Below are positions 46,009 to 56,639 of a DNA stretch of 64,000 nucleotides, in pieces. A program made the position numbers and the translations under genes. The notes under the pieces are model-generated. The model saw only the letters and a list, made by a program, of their open reading frames with translations. It did not search any database and was not told the origin of the DNA. The stretch covers positions 1-64,000 of the forward strand of contig LRSR01000260.1 of the NCBI GenBank assembly GCA_001579985.1, given 5' to 3'. Source of the stretch: Hypsibius dujardini (taxonomy: Eukaryota > Tardigrada > Eutardigrada > Parachela > Hypsibiidae). Each line of letters opens with the position of its first letter. Within the stretch, counting starts at the first letter, position 1.

Positions 46009-46906
46009 GGCGCGTACTGGAGAAACCGGTTTGAATTAAACAAAATGGAAGCTATTATTCTTTCTAAGGAGCATCAGGTGAAACAATTTTGGCAATGCAA
46101 TTCACCTCATGAGCTTGAGGAATTCTATCCCTGGATATGATGTGCTTTATTCTAAGTCATCGTTGCGCACTTGTTTGAGAATTCAATATATGATGACACT
46201 AATGATCGTAAACAAAACCCAACTGAAGTGTACATTTGCAATTTACCAGGGTAAGGCATTGATACGAAGCCACTTCCTTTCTCCAACCATCTGTTCGGTT
46301 TCAAAGATTTGTTCCAAATCAAAAATCAAGTATAATAGTACAAAGCAATCACCTGATGCGAGAGATTTATACGTTGAAAGCGTGACTATTGCTCAGGATA
46401 TAAGATAAGAATAATCTTTCAGCGAGACCTCCGCAAAGTTTGTTGAGTCGTCCCAATATTTTTCAGGCCTTTCAAATGTAAGACTTTTTTGTTTCAGCAT
46501 GTACAAAGTTTGTTTTTTATGACTTTGAGTAGTTTGAATTTGAGCACAAAAAATCGAAGATAGTTATAAAACTCGATCATCCTGAATTTTCTTTGAATAT
46601 GATCAAATAATTTTAAATGCAGTTCCAGATATGTGGAGCAAAACATATGTCATACACCTGTTGCATCATCTGTCTGAACTAATCATTTGGAAGATGAACG
46701 TCACACCATTCCCATGTCTAGTTTATGTTTGAAGTTACGACAAAGACGGATAATTTGTTACAATAATTACTGCTTGTCTCACCCAAACGAGGATCGAGAA
46801 TAGTCGAGAATGTTTTAGCTAACTAGTCATTCATGTTAATGAAATATGCCGTACACATATTTGATATCACACCCTTTAGCGTTTGTAAAACAGTTATTTG
46901 ATCAGA

Positions 46907-47255
46907 CTAACGAAACGGCTTTTGTGTCGGAAGTTTAGCCGCGCCTACTAGAGTGGTCTTGGTGATTGTTCCTGGAGTAGCGGTACCAGTTACACTGGCA
47001 ATTCTCGCAGCCAGCCTGTTTTGATGTGGATTAAGTTGTTTCTTCCCCAGTAAGTGATTTATTCCTGCAAACAAAACATACAGTTAAATTTTAATCGATT
47101 CAAAAGTGAACGGATATCATCTTACGTTGACCCTGGTTAACAGCATGCACTGAAGGATTTCCTTGCAAAGCCTTCTTCGGCAAAGCGTTGATTTCCGCAA
47201 ATGCACACAACAAGAAAATGGCCAGGACGCAGAACATTTTAGAGTACCGATACAT
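46907..47255 (-). CDS. Small secreted basic peptide, copy B
   Basis: Exon 1 is 47255-47126 (130 nt) and exon 2 is 47064-46907 (158 nt), with a 61-bp intron in phase 1, giving 95 residues. Relative to copy A I see Ile to Met in the signal peptide and two changes in the mature N-terminus (PSLHVV becomes PSVHAV). Exon 2 differs by one silent base. The C-terminal core and tail are identical. The reading frame and splice sites are intact in both copies, so both can be functional. The changes fall outside the conserved core, as expected if the core is constrained, though the numbers are too small for a test. Confidence 0.85.
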
Positions 47256-47330
47256 TTTGTGGGTAGATTTTTGTCTGTATTACTAATTAGCTCAAAAATT
47301 TGTGTGGATTTGCTTGACACTTTTTTTGCA

Positions 47331-47336
47331 TTTATA
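47331..47336 (-). promoter_or_regulatory. TATA box of peptide copy B
   Basis: GTATAAATG on the minus strand, 76-81 nt before the start codon, as in copy A. Confidence 0.7.
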
Positions 47337-48199
47337 CATGCGCTGCATCTGCTAATCCGGAAGTAGGATGCATTGGAATTCCATGGGAAAGGGCCAAAGA
47401 ATATAGTTCCTACAGGCATACCAAATGGTTTTGGTGATCCGACAAAAGAAACTTGGGCAAAAGTCAGACGTGTTGTAAACATAGCAAGATGTTCTGCCAT
47501 TGCATAAGAGTGTCAATAATTTAGTACTTACTGAAACAACTGCAGTTAACAAAGCTTGAATCCGGACTCCTTCCAACCGCTGGTTCATTGTCATCGTGAA
47601 TACCAACTTCATCGAGACCTTCTTCTGCCATGTTTTATACAAAATATCAGTTCATTACCATTTTCTGTATTTCCTTAATATTTGTTAGGTTTGCAAAATT
47701 CATTTATACCTTAATTCAAGTTTGTGAGATTAAAAATATACTTCACAATAACGTAGGCGTGATAATGAATTCTGTATTGCAACGACTTTATGTCAAAGCA
47801 ATGCCTTATTACTATCTTGAACAAAAATAACAGTAATTGGCCAGTAAATGAAACATCACCGGACTTTGCTCACTTCGCTCGCTCATCCTCGCTCGGCGTT
47901 TCATCCTTCACAGAAATCTGAATTAGAGGTGCCATATAAAACTCATTGCCAATGGCGCCATTCAGAGCTCGTAAAAAATCTATCTGCAGATGTAACCATG
48001 GAACCCATTCCCTTCGCGGCGGCTTGCTCGCGCTCAGGTCAGTAGTCAGGCTCACATGTGCACTCACTGCATTGCACACTTTGCAGTGCACCCCGTGCAC
48101 TGCGTATGAATTTATAATGACTTATTGGTTGAATCTCCTCTATCGATTAGTTATCGCAAAATTCAAAAATTCCACTTTATGTTCACTGTGAGTATTGTT

Positions 48200-48460
48200 T
48201 TCTTTGTGACGGGAGTGATATCGACGGGCATTCGTTGTCGAGAAAACCAGTCCAACACCCTAGGACAATAACCGGCAATACCTGAAAAACAGATCGTCTA
48301 GGCAGTCTTCTAGTTTCAGTAAGCAATGATGCTCAATGGAAATGTTAGAATATTGTGGCTGGTTGATTGGACGACAAATATCTTTTGGTCGATGCTGAAG
48401 AATGGCATCAGAAAAAATAACAGGTTTGAGGAAATGAGATCTTCGATGGTCTTGTGCACG
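48200..48460 (-). mobile_element. Short LINE-family fragment
   Basis: About 60 bp (gagtgatatcgacgggcatt, then gttgtcgagaaaac-agtcca) matches 23625-23685 in the second LINE fragment. The minus strand continues with a short frame (LEDCLDDLFFRYCRLL) to about 48460. It is attached to the end of the segmental duplication copy B. Confidence 0.4.
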
Positions 48461-50555
48461 ACACATCTAGTTATTTGGGTGTGACACCGAATATATTTGT
48501 GACCGTATTCCGTTTCAGCAAAATAAAAAACAACGCTTGACAGTCTGGCTAGAAGAGGTTTCTTTCCCTAAGGGCGAGCTGCAGCATCAAAACACGGTTT
48601 TGAGACTACAATTGACTGTCTACAATCAGTTAAGCAGTGCGCGTTTTTGGGACACGTGAAAAGTTGAATTTTACTTTGGTTATCTTAAAAATGAAGAACA
48701 TTATGTTTTTGAAGAGCTGTCGCAGTACTCTTTTGAAAATGTAGCAGCCAAAGAGAACCACAAATGTTTCGTGGCTCCTCCTTTACCACTCTCATCAGTT
48801 CTGTAACGTTATTAACTGACCACGATGTTTAATTTGTTCGTTTTTGACTATGTAAGGCGGTGTTACTACTAATTGTATAGAAACGTACCAGTAGCCACTG
48901 TAGTCAATTATATCAATCAACTGACACGGAATAAGGTACCATAAACAGCACTATCTATGTATCACCACGCGGTACATTTTTATTTTTAGGAAATTGTTTC
49001 CAAATTTTTTTTAAATAGAAATATCATCGCATAATGTAGACACAAACTAAAAAACAACAGATGTGCAAGATTTCACCTTTGAAAGTGGTGGATTTCTTTG
49101 TGAGATCTCCGACTTAAAATGTTTTGGTTCTGTTAAATAATTTTTGATTGCTTTTATTTTCCGAATGTAGCTGACGTGAATTCTCGGAATGTAATCGATC
49201 GGTCCCATCGGTTTGTAAAACGACGCATTCAGCGCAACTCAATTTTTGATTAGCCGAATTTCTGAAAAAAACAGTGAAATCAGAGTGGAAACCAGCTTAG
49301 TGTGAGGCCGACCCATGCTAAATTCGCATAGGCAGATAAGCTATATCCAATCAGCGTCTCAACTGGGATAGCCAGGAAGACAGTAGACATTCCAGTAGAC
49401 GTGCTCAGCCATTTTGACGGGACTCCATGTTTTTACATAGTTAAACAGACAGGCATCCAGGTAGGAACCAGTCAAGGGTTGTTCGTGGGGCGCTCTAAAC
49501 GCCTTGGCACTCGATCATTTATATCGTGACTAGAAGATGCGTTAGAAATCTGGTATTGCAAATATTAAGATCAGGAAGCTCCAAGTTATTCTGAAATTGT
49601 TTTTGGATTTCGGCCAAAGACCTAGAGGGAAGAATTTTTTCTAGCAGAAAGTAGTTAACCGCAGTGTAAATTTGAATTATGTGCAGTAGCTCACACGCGT
49701 TTCAGCCATTCTATGACGAATGGTCGAACTATTTGCCTAATTGACGTAAACAGCCTAATCAGAGAGTTAATTAATAAGAGTGAGATAAAAATATTCTGAC
49801 AACACTAAGAGAAGGTAAAGTCGACAGGCCAAACCATGCAGCATGAAATCATTTGGCTTGTTTCAGCTTTGTTCAGTCGATTGATTTGTGACTTGTTTGA
49901 TTAATTATTGTTCTCAACAGAGTGTCGGTATTTGTACTAGCCACTGTCCACACCATCCAACTTTCTGAATGTTTTGCGGAGTGCAGCAACCGGCTCCAGC
50001 GGAAGTGTCTCTTGCCTCATCCAGTAGTAAATGTGTTTGCCCACATAAGGCAATTTAGAACAACTTAATATGCGGCTGCAAAAGTATTGAGAAGGGTCTT
50101 CCAAAAGAAATTCGTCGTCTCAGATCCCTGCATGCAGCTCAATGAAACTCGGATTTACCGCCTTTGATGCTATGATCTGACTATCTTTGTTGAATAATTC
50201 GAAGAGCATTTTTTTGATTCAGAGTAAATGACCGAGTGCCAAGACCTTTGGAGTGCTCCTTTTGAATATAATCAACACTTGGCACATTTCCACGAAAGTT
50301 ATAGCCGCCGATATGTTTTGAAGGACGTGCGTTGACACTAAGGATTCTTTTGCCAAATATATTATTACTTGTTAAGGCCATCACTGGCTATGATGGCGGT
50401 TAGCCTCGACAGAGTATCTTCCTACGGGCGTCTGAAAATTGATATAATAATAAATCTATTTTTCTAACGCACTTATCAATTAAAAATTGCTTCTACGTTT
50501 TTTTATTCGGCCTCTCTGTTTGTTAAAATTGGAAGTGCTTGAGGAAGACCGGAAG
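48461..50555. other. No confident gene
   Basis: Mostly AT-rich DNA. On the minus strand at about 50378-50181 a frame reads ALTSNNIFGKRILSVNARPS, then VDYIQKEHSKGLGTRSF and NALRIIQQR before a stop. Its basic, ordinary-looking composition could be the last exon of another small peptide gene, but no first exon or signal peptide was found. Confidence 0.3.
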
Positions 50556-51101
50556 ATGGCTTGCTTTTTACGTTCAGCGTTTAATACCATTTTATTGTTT
50601 ACATTGTGTGTCATCGTTCTATCTCTAGCCGCAGCTGAACAGAACTCGAGTGCTTCACACGGTGTACGAAAAAGTCTGCAAAGAGTTGCTGATGTGAAGA
50701 GGAAAAATGCAATCACAAAAGTCGGAGCTGCCAGTATGTCAGACCCCCACGGTATTGCAAAGCAATGTTTTGAAGAGCTGTATTCTTTTTAATTAGTTAC
50801 CAGAAGCAAAACAGTGGCCCTGGCATCCAGGAAAAGAATTAGTATGCGCGTGGGAGGTCCAACAGTGGGAAGAGTAACATTCGTACCACCTCCTTACCGT
50901 AAGTTGACAATGAATTACAACAGCCTCTGCAAGGGATGCTTGTACTAACAATGTGACATCATACTTTCAGCGTTACCCACAGGTAAGATCCAATTGCCTG
51001 CTCTGTATTTCATGAACTGCGAATTCTGAAAAAAATCAGGACCTGTAGCTCATCCATGCGGAAAATCTAGCACGGGTACAATTTTAGTGATAATATTATA
51101 G
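50556..51101 (+). CDS. Small secreted basic peptide, four-exon candidate
   Basis: Proposed exons are 50556-50751, 50797-50898, 50971-50982 (12-nt microexon) and 51040-51101, giving 123 residues. Exon 1 encodes the signal peptide FNTILLFTLCVIVLSLAAA and a basic stretch, VRKSLQRVADVKRKNAIT. The first intron is only 45 bp (GTATTG...AATTAG). Exon 2 reads SKTVALASRKRISMRVGG and PTVGRVTFVPPPY. The last two exons give PLPTGPVAHPCGKSSTG and a hydrophobic end before TAG. Exons 1 and 2 are well supported by a shared frame; exons 3 and 4 rest on splice signals only. Composition and position suggest a distant relative of the neighbouring peptide family (compare RISMRVGGPTVGRVTF with RIASVTGTATPGTITK), but homology is not certain. 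Confidence 0.55.
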
Positions 51102-51918
51102 GAAACACTGTTTGTTTGTTTATCTTCCTGTCTCCCACCATCGCTTTCTTGGTTCAAGACAAGTGAATGTTTGCGAGTCTGCTTAATCTATGTTACTTTA
51201 TGCTTGCATTACTGTGTTCTCTGACCTGCTTCTCTGCTGAGTGTCTGAGTGTCTGAGTGTCTGCCTGTCTCTCTGTCTATTTGTCTGTGGGTCTGTTTGT
51301 CTGTTTATCTGTCAGTCTGTCTATGTCTTTCTTTTTCTTTCTTTTTTTCTTTGTTTGTTTTTTTTGGAATTATTGAGACACTGTAATTTAATTATTCAGT
51401 GGTAGCGTAGACCGTTATAAAGGCATTATTTTGGATAGTTACCCACGCTGTCAAACTTAGACGCAGAATACAATAAAATTGTTTTACATAATAAAAAGTA
51501 TTGCACACTGATGATTCACTTCAGTGTTTTAACTCGGTCGGTCCCCATGTTTCCTTTCAAAGTCCTGGTTTCCGAGTTGGATGCATGTTTACATAAGCAA
51601 GATTTTGTGACTTTCAGTGTAAATATTGCGAGTATCAATATCATCCGAAGATTATTGTTTGAGTTTTGTTGTTGTCGTAGTGTGAAAGTTGAGAAATGAA
51701 TCCATGGTCGATTTTCAACGGTTCCCAACAAGTCGCATTTGCTTGTTCGGCACGCGATTATAACTTTCGCACCTTAATACTTATCTTTAAATTTTGAATG
51801 ATCGAATTCGGCAGGCATTCCAGTTGTATTACAACGGAAATGAGATCTCATTCGTTTAGTCTTGCAGTCAAAGTTCCATAGTTCACCACCCGTTTTAACT
51901 CATTTTAATTGTTTAGCA
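51102..51918. other. Simple-repeat tract and spacer
   Basis: About 51235-51365 is a ctgtctgt/tttcttt microsatellite run. The rest contains short frames without domains. Confidence 0.5.
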
Positions 51919-52065
51919 ATGTTGGCACTTGGAATGACTTGTGTTCTAGTGTTGAATATTGTATCAGCTGTTAGGCCTTCGTCCCTACTAGGACGGAAGA
52001 ACCTAAACATTCAAGCCATTAGACTGAATAATGGGAGAAGAATTGGGGTAAAACTTTACTGGTAG
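51919..52065 (+). CDS. Signal-peptide frame reading into an LTR, doubtful
   Basis: From the ATG at 51919 the frame encodes MLALGMTCVLVLNIVSA, a good signal peptide, then enters the inverted LTR that starts at 51969. It continues for 31 codons (RPSSLLGRKNLNIQAIRLNN and a short basic end) before a stop. The layout suggests an insertion just after the signal-peptide part of a host exon. The resulting 48-residue peptide would be basic and LTR-derived. It may be a broken host gene or chance. Confidence 0.25.
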   Translation: MLALGMTCVLVLNIVSAVRPSSLLGRKNLNIQAIRLNNGRRIGVKLYW

Positions 52066-52292
52066 AGGAGATAAAATGTGAAACGAAGAAAATGTTCCAG
52101 ATTACTTAAGAACATTCGTTTATACAGTCAGGGATAAAAAATAGTTCTTGATCTAACGTACTGGTTCCTGCCGAGATGGTCGAATTATGTACGTGTTAAT
52201 AGCTGAGTAAGTACATTATAGAATTTGATGATAAATAGGAATGGGTTAACTAGGTAGCTAACTTATTTTGCGTACCAACGGTGCGGAACAAC
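51969..52292 (-). mobile_element. Solo LTR, inverted, same family as 26565-26903
   Basis: Reading the + strand it starts TGTTAGGCCTTCGTCCCTAC, the reverse complement of the 26.6-kb LTR end, and follows it through ggttcctgccgagatggtcg and gagtaagtacattatagaat to about 52260. The far end is diverged and its limit is approximate. It is a fossil without internal sequence. Confidence 0.7.
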
Positions 52293-52695
52293 GCGGTGCC
52301 GACGCGGAAAAGGCTGCCTATTTGCCACGCGGAGCGGCGCAAATTTCCCTCTCTAGTTATAATAGTCTGTTTACTAGCAGGATCTAGTGAAGGCTATCCG
52401 TAATAAACTCGTGATAATAAGGAAGTTTCAACTCGAGTTCATATACCTTAGCAAATATATCAACCCGTGCAGTAAAAAATGCATCTCATTAGACTAGGTG
52501 CTCAATTGTAGTGATAGCAGTTCGCAAATGATAATGGATCCAGTACAAACTGTTTTGTCAGGTTTAAAGTACTGAGAAAGTTGACTAAACTGGGTTACTG
52601 AAGTCAACAACCATTTTATTTTACTGACCCACGGAGTTTTTTCACATTAACAGACCTCTGTGCCCCTTTTCGGCGGTTATACTGGATAAATATGT

Positions 52696-53013
52696 ATGCT
52701 GTTATTGTGGGTCGCGACCTTTTCAATTCTTGAGTAAGAACTGTAAAAACGTCTTTTTTCTTCTCTTTTTATTTTTTACCGCTGTTGCTTTTTATCAATT
52801 TTCAGCAAATTGAATTTTTGTTCTAAAAATGTAGACACTAAAAAGTTAAATAAACAAAACGTTACTTTCATCAGAGCTTGGATGATACGAGATATGAAGA
52901 TCTCAAATCTGCCAAAAACTGTAGGTGAATTAAATTTATATTTTGACCAGCTCAACGAGCAAAAAAAACTTAGCTACGTTTCCCTTTATGACCTGATTTA
53001 CAATTGCACATAA
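52696..53013 (+). CDS. Possible two-exon small protein, 81 residues
   Basis: Exon 1 (52696-52733) would encode MLLLWVATFSIL and end at a good donor, GTAAGA. After a 72-bp intron with acceptor ATTTTCAG, exon 2 (52806-53013) reads in phase DKLNFCSKNVDTKKLNKQ, then FIRAWMIRDMKISNLPKTVG and LSYVSLYDLIYNCT before a stop. Composition of exon 2 looks protein-like. The first exon is short and hydrophobic, as in a secreted peptide, but the family is unknown and exon 2 could instead be the last exon of a longer gene. Confidence 0.35.
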
Positions 53014-53528
53014 AATATCCAAAAGTCATGCATTTATGGATTATTTGGTTTGGGAGTTGCTACGGGAAATTATGCAAAAGCAGTCAATAAAACAATTCGA
53101 GCGCTAGAAGGAACAATAGTGTAAAAACTAATCGTAGATTGATCGTTTAACTCTCCCCAAATGTCAATAATTATTAATTAAATAATTTCCTTAATGTGCG
53201 CACCGTATGGGTTACGTCCTAGCTTAGGGATAGTATTCATATTTACACATTTCTGACTTTTCTTGACCTAAAACATCGTTGTAAACAATATAGCGAGAAA
53301 ACAACACAAGACGGTATATTTAACATGAATAGATAACCTTTTCGAAAAATTGTTCACACCTTCAAAAATCTCTTATGTTTAAAAAATGTAATTATAATTG
53401 AATTAATTTTATAGAGTATTAAAATTTAAGGTCTCTTTGATCAGACCGCATAATTTTTTTCTAACCGTCAATACCAGATTAATAAATCAATCCAACAGTT
53501 TACATTCTCGCTTCCGATTACGCGAATT
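53014..53528. other. No gene recognised
   Basis: Very AT-rich spacer with no frame of note. Confidence 0.4.
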
Positions 53529-54062
53529 TTAATTTTCTTTGACTTCTGCTCTGCCTTGAGTAAAATCAGCGTCCCCTTCCCACGCTTGTTCCGTATTCTG
53601 CGAAACGGATCTCGGCACCCATACTGGTGGGTAGTCCCAAATCTGAACGCAACTGGCATAATTTGCAATGCCGTGACCTCCAAGGACGACCGCGGTGTTC
53701 CGTAAGTATACCGCAATCGCTTTCCGCACCGATTTCACCCAGTCTGACACCTTGTTCTTTTCGAGCCCATAGAAATTAAAAATCGACGTCTGTGTGTAAT
53801 TCCGGAAGCTACAGAAATGGGAGAAGAGCCACGGGAAGGTCCGGTTGTCAATGTGGAATCGCGACAGAAAAGTCCCACTCCGCACCGACAGACTGCTCGC
53901 CCCCTTGGCACAGCGGAAGACCAGCACTCCATTCTTCATGCCGATGGTCATAAGGACGGAGCACGCCTTGCAGTCCGCCTTGATCCGGCAAGTCCCACAA
54001 TCATGCAGAACAACCAAAACCCGCAGGGAATACATCAATCGACTAAAGGAACAAACCAACAA
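53529..54062 (-). mobile_element. Merlin/ISXO2-like transposase relic
   Basis: The minus strand reads CGTCRIKADCKACSVLMTIG, then VLVFRCAKGASSLSVRSGTF, LSRFHIDNRTFPWLFSHFC, a helix-turn-helix-like segment and NKVSDWVKSVRKAIAVYLRN. A zinc-ribbon-like Cys pattern, the phrase SVRSGTF followed by hydrophobic helices, and VSDW in the recognition helix are the N-terminal layout of ISXO2/Merlin DDE transposases. The frame goes off near VVLGGHG, where the first catalytic segment should begin, and no DDE core was recognised downstream. It is therefore truncated or frameshifted. Confidence 0.55.
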
Positions 54063-54947
54063 AATGCAAGAAATGTCAGCCTTAAGTCTGCAGCCATCGA
54101 AATTTTTTCTGGTGCCATCAGATTTTGTTTTGGCTGATTGCTTGATTGCTGTTCCCTCAATCTGTTTTTTGATAAATTATTTAATCAAACGAAGTCGGTT
54201 TTAACTTAAAACAATCGACCAATCGGTGGTTGATGGTTGACTTCTAGCCTGATTTCCCAATAACCATGTTGTAAAAATCCTGGCGGACGAAGGCAAAGGA
54301 ACATAAAATGCCTCGATAATTCAAAATTTAAACAAACCAATAATAATATGATGATGAATTTTGTACCTAAACACCTGGAATATGTAGATTATTCGTACCT
54401 CTAAAATTGCACCTTACCAGACGGCCGTTTTCCGTATGTTATGTACAAAACGCAAAACGGATAATTAGGTTTCTGATTTGAGAACCATCAAAAGCCATTT
54501 AAGCAAGGTATTTGGACAAAAATATTTCAGAATTTGTTAATCCATATCGATTGAGAATTTTATATCATCGATGGAATGAATAAAAACTATTATACTATAC
54601 CAAACGTAAGGAGTAAGTTATACCAACCGTAGAAATGAGAGATTGTTAATTGACCCCAGTTCTGGTTTCCTTTTATTCCAGTTCAAGTCAGAGAGCCACC
54701 ATTACCCAGCTGTTGTAGGGTTTGCCGAAATATGACGACATTTTTTTGTTCGTCTATAGCAAAAAAGAACTTCAGATTTCTTTTGACTCTTCAGTTATTA
54801 AAAAATGCAAGAGCTTGTGATCAATGTAAAAAAGTATTTTAAATGATTGTGGAGGGAAGGATTAGGTCCAAATAAGCGCCTCTGGTTGTGCACCCCGACG
54901 GACAGACACTGGAAGAGGTTTTCGTTTTTCAACAACCGTTAACTTAC
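54063..54947. other. No gene recognised
   Basis: Spacer without domains, splice pairs or repeats that I could define. Confidence 0.4.
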
Positions 54948-55055
54948 TAGAGCAGTGGAATAATAGAATATACTCTATAAACTACATGGTTTGAAAACTT
55001 CCCAGTACCCATGGGAACTGCGTAACACAGTATGGAGTAATGCAATATCTAGCGA
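54948..55055 (+). repeat. Dispersed repeat, fragment with one or two monomers
   Basis: Agcagtggaataatagaata, then tctataaactacatgg, is a diverged copy of the 80-bp monomer seen at 5.3, 8.9 and 27.2 kb. The head part is missing. Confidence 0.6.
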
Positions 55056-56639
55056 ACGGTGAAATCGCTAAGGAGAACTACCTAAATAATAAAACTTACG
55101 GAGATGCAAATAAAAACAGGCTTGCAAGGACAGATTGGCCGGCCAATCGCCCGAAAACAAGTTCGATCAACGGACCGACAAAAAAAAGAGAAAGGAAATT
55201 CTCAAGCAGACCGAATCGAGCGATCGACAGACAGAAAATAAAACAGACAGACAGACAGAAAATCAATCAGTCCTCCGGGTCATATTTCCGGCAGGATGCG
55301 TTTACAATGAGAACAAAAAAGAACTTCAATCTTTTACGTTAAAGATTACGCAGCCAAAACAATATCGGATGAATTCGCAAGTATAGCGTATTGTGGGGAA
55401 AATATTTGATTTCAGAGAAATCATCATTTGCAGCATCGATTGACCGATTAAATTATTGTTTATTATAATATTTTTAAAGATCAGTTTTATAACTACACTG
55501 TTTTGAATATCAGTTTGAGGTAAGCAACATTTGTTTTGGGATTGGTCTGACACTGGAAAGCGGATAAAGAGCTTTAAAATTCGCAATCTTTTAGGCGCGA
55601 CTGCTGAGTTGTATTCAGGACTAATGTTCAGTGTTCAATATTGGCCATTATGCAGTGCAATTTTTTCAGAACATTGGCCAAAATTTCAAAAAGTACTGGC
55701 AATATCGCAAACTGAAGTAATTAAGAGACCGTGAATCCTACCTAAAAGTAGGAAAAATACTTATATTGTCCTATGCACACTTGCCAGAGTTAAAATGATA
55801 TTTTCTATTTAAAATCGAAATGATTTCTGGCTGATTTTGTATTACAACACACGAGCAAATCATATTCAGGAAAAAAATAAAATGCGCGGTTTATTTAAAA
55901 ACTTACCCATATGTATTGGCTCTTCATGTAATTTAACCATTTATTTTTATGTGTGGGATCACCATCACTTTGCATGATTTTATTCTTTAATGACGACCGA
56001 ATCCCATATGCCAATAAAGAGACTCATCATTTACAGCTACTTGCAGGTTACTTGCAAACTATTTATATCGGAAACCACAAGACTACACGCTTTATACATT
56101 TTTAATTTTCAAAGCGAAAAACGGCCAAACTCTGGTCACCAAACAAAAGAAGTAAACTGTACTCACTTAGAAAATATATTTGAAAATTGAGACTGAAATT
56201 CAGCACAGTGGAACTGAGAATGGGTAACCGACTCAATCAATCGAACCACTGATCAAGACTTTTGGGGACTTCTTATTGCGCGTATTCAGTTGATCAATTG
56301 ATAAGCCGGCTTGAAATTGTCACCAGTCAAACAACAGTATTTACACACTTGATCTTTCCATAATAACTTCAAATAATTTTGACCGGTTTTTGTTCGAATA
56401 GTCCCCACAAAAACGGGGTTTTGGGAGGCTGGTCGCCTGCAAAAACCGGTTCTTTTGCGATTGGGATATCTCCAAGCACTTGCGATACGTGACCAATTGT
56501 GAATTCGGCAACGAATTCGGAGAGTGATTATACTACACTGGCTGAAGGGACCTAGCCTAAATACCAAGAGACGTTAGAGATATGGTACTACCGATATATT
56601 CCAACTGATGGAGTTGCAGTGACATAAACTCGAAAACGT
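55056..56639. other. No gene recognised; short GACA tract
   Basis: Around 55110-55270 there is a degenerate cgatcgacagacagaaaat tract. The remainder is AT-rich with short frames. A hairpin around aaccggtttttg and caaaaaccggtt lies near 56380-56455. Confidence 0.4.

Larger units (their letters stand above)
46384..48190 (+). repeat. Segmental duplication, copy B (partner 18000-19810)
   Basis: Nearly identical, direct copy of 18000-19810, about 28.4 kb away. The peptide gene, its intron, the promoter and about 0.9 kb upstream are all included. Differences are scattered point changes and a few one-base indels. Confidence 0.9.
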
